Origin: Opitutia bacterium
Lineage (GTDB): Bacteria > Verrucomicrobiota > Verrucomicrobiia > Opitutales > Seribacteraceae
NCBI GenBank assembly: GCA_018646565.1
Contig: JABGUO010000428.1
Coordinates: 1 to 5,587 of the forward strand
Length of the DNA: 5,587 nucleotides
Reading direction: 5' to 3'
This document shows positions 5,475 through 5,587 of the stretch, piece after piece (position 1 is the first letter of the stretch; each line of letters starts with the position of its first letter). A program made the position numbers and the translations under genes. Below the pieces are notes generated by a model. The model ran no database searches and was not told where the DNA came from. It was given only the letters and a program-made list of their open reading frames with translations.

Positions 5475-5587
5475 ATGGGCAAACAATACAACAAAATCTT
5501 AAAGCGTCGTCGAAGAGCAGCATACATTGCAAAGCGGAAATTAGCGGTTAAAGAATTAATTAGCAAATCCTCAAAAAGTACTAAGGC
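5475..5587 (+). CDS. Small Lys/Arg-rich conserved protein beginning MGKQYNK, 3'-truncated by the window edge
   Basis: An open frame of 37 codons runs to the right edge with no stop. It begins MGKQYNKILKRRRRAAY and continues with KRK and Ser/Lys-rich segments; about 14 of the 37 residues are Lys or Arg. This composition suggests an RNA- or DNA-binding helix, like a small ribosome- or nucleoid-associated protein. I recall similar short proteins beginning MGKQYNK as conserved hypotheticals in Verrucomicrobiota, but cannot check this here. It starts 72 bp after the second oxidoreductase on the same strand and could be co-transcribed or have its own promoter in that gap. No ribosome binding site is visible. 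The function is unknown. Confidence 0.7.
   Translation, partial: MGKQYNKILKRRRRAAYIAKRKLAVKELISKSSKSTK

Noticed and set aside
5187..5486. Minus-strand 99-aa open frame across the end of the second oxidoreductase
   Set aside because: It is mostly antisense to a conserved coding region, and its N-terminal end overlaps the small basic-protein start; it shows no family features.

Overview
The window (about 5.6 kb, moderately AT-rich) comes from a bacterial chromosome and holds two unrelated functional blocks plus the start of a small basic-protein gene at the right edge. The organism is most likely a Verrucomicrobiota or related PVC-group bacterium. The evidence is indirect: a TIM-barrel epimerase beside two Gfo/Idh/MocA oxidoreductases, a combination greatly expanded in Verrucomicrobiota and Planctomycetota; a short Lys/Arg-rich protein starting MGKQYNK, which I associate from memory with Verrucomicrobiota; and mostly absent Shine-Dalgarno sequences. 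No rRNA, tRNA or other phylogenetic marker is present, so this placement is inference.

Block 1 (1-1907) is a transition-metal uptake locus. On the minus strand lie a cluster A-I metal-binding lipoprotein (178-1140, ligands H66, H137, H203, D278) and, overlapping it by ATGA, the first 60 codons of its ABC ATPase (Walker A visible), which continues off the left edge. Divergently on the plus strand is a DtxR/MntR-family metal-sensing repressor (1248-1907). The 107-bp divergent spacer holds two tandem sigma70-like promoters pointing at the transporter and two short TTGA/TCAA inverted repeats overlapping their -35 boxes. This is the layout expected if the regulator represses the transporter and perhaps itself. 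Manganese is the most likely metal, with zinc or iron as alternatives.

Block 2 (2039-5402) is a plus-strand run of three genes with gaps of 30 and 37 bp, very likely one transcript: a sugar phosphate isomerase/epimerase-like TIM-barrel protein (metal site E190, D221, H247, E307), and two divergent Gfo/Idh/MocA NAD(P)-dependent oxidoreductases of 388 and 361 aa. Together they look like a cytoplasmic module that oxidises, rearranges or cleaves, and reduces a sugar, cyclitol or glycoside. The substrate cannot be read from the sequence. The 131-bp leader before this run holds a perfect 12-bp palindrome with extra ACTAA half-sites, a candidate operator for a regulator not in the window.

The right end (5475-5587) holds the first 37 codons of the basic small protein. 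The 72 bp before it contain no terminator that I can defend. I see no mobile element, CRISPR array, RNA gene or strong intrinsic terminator. The most interesting point is the oxidoreductase/TIM-barrel trio, including an altered catalytic motif in the second oxidoreductase.
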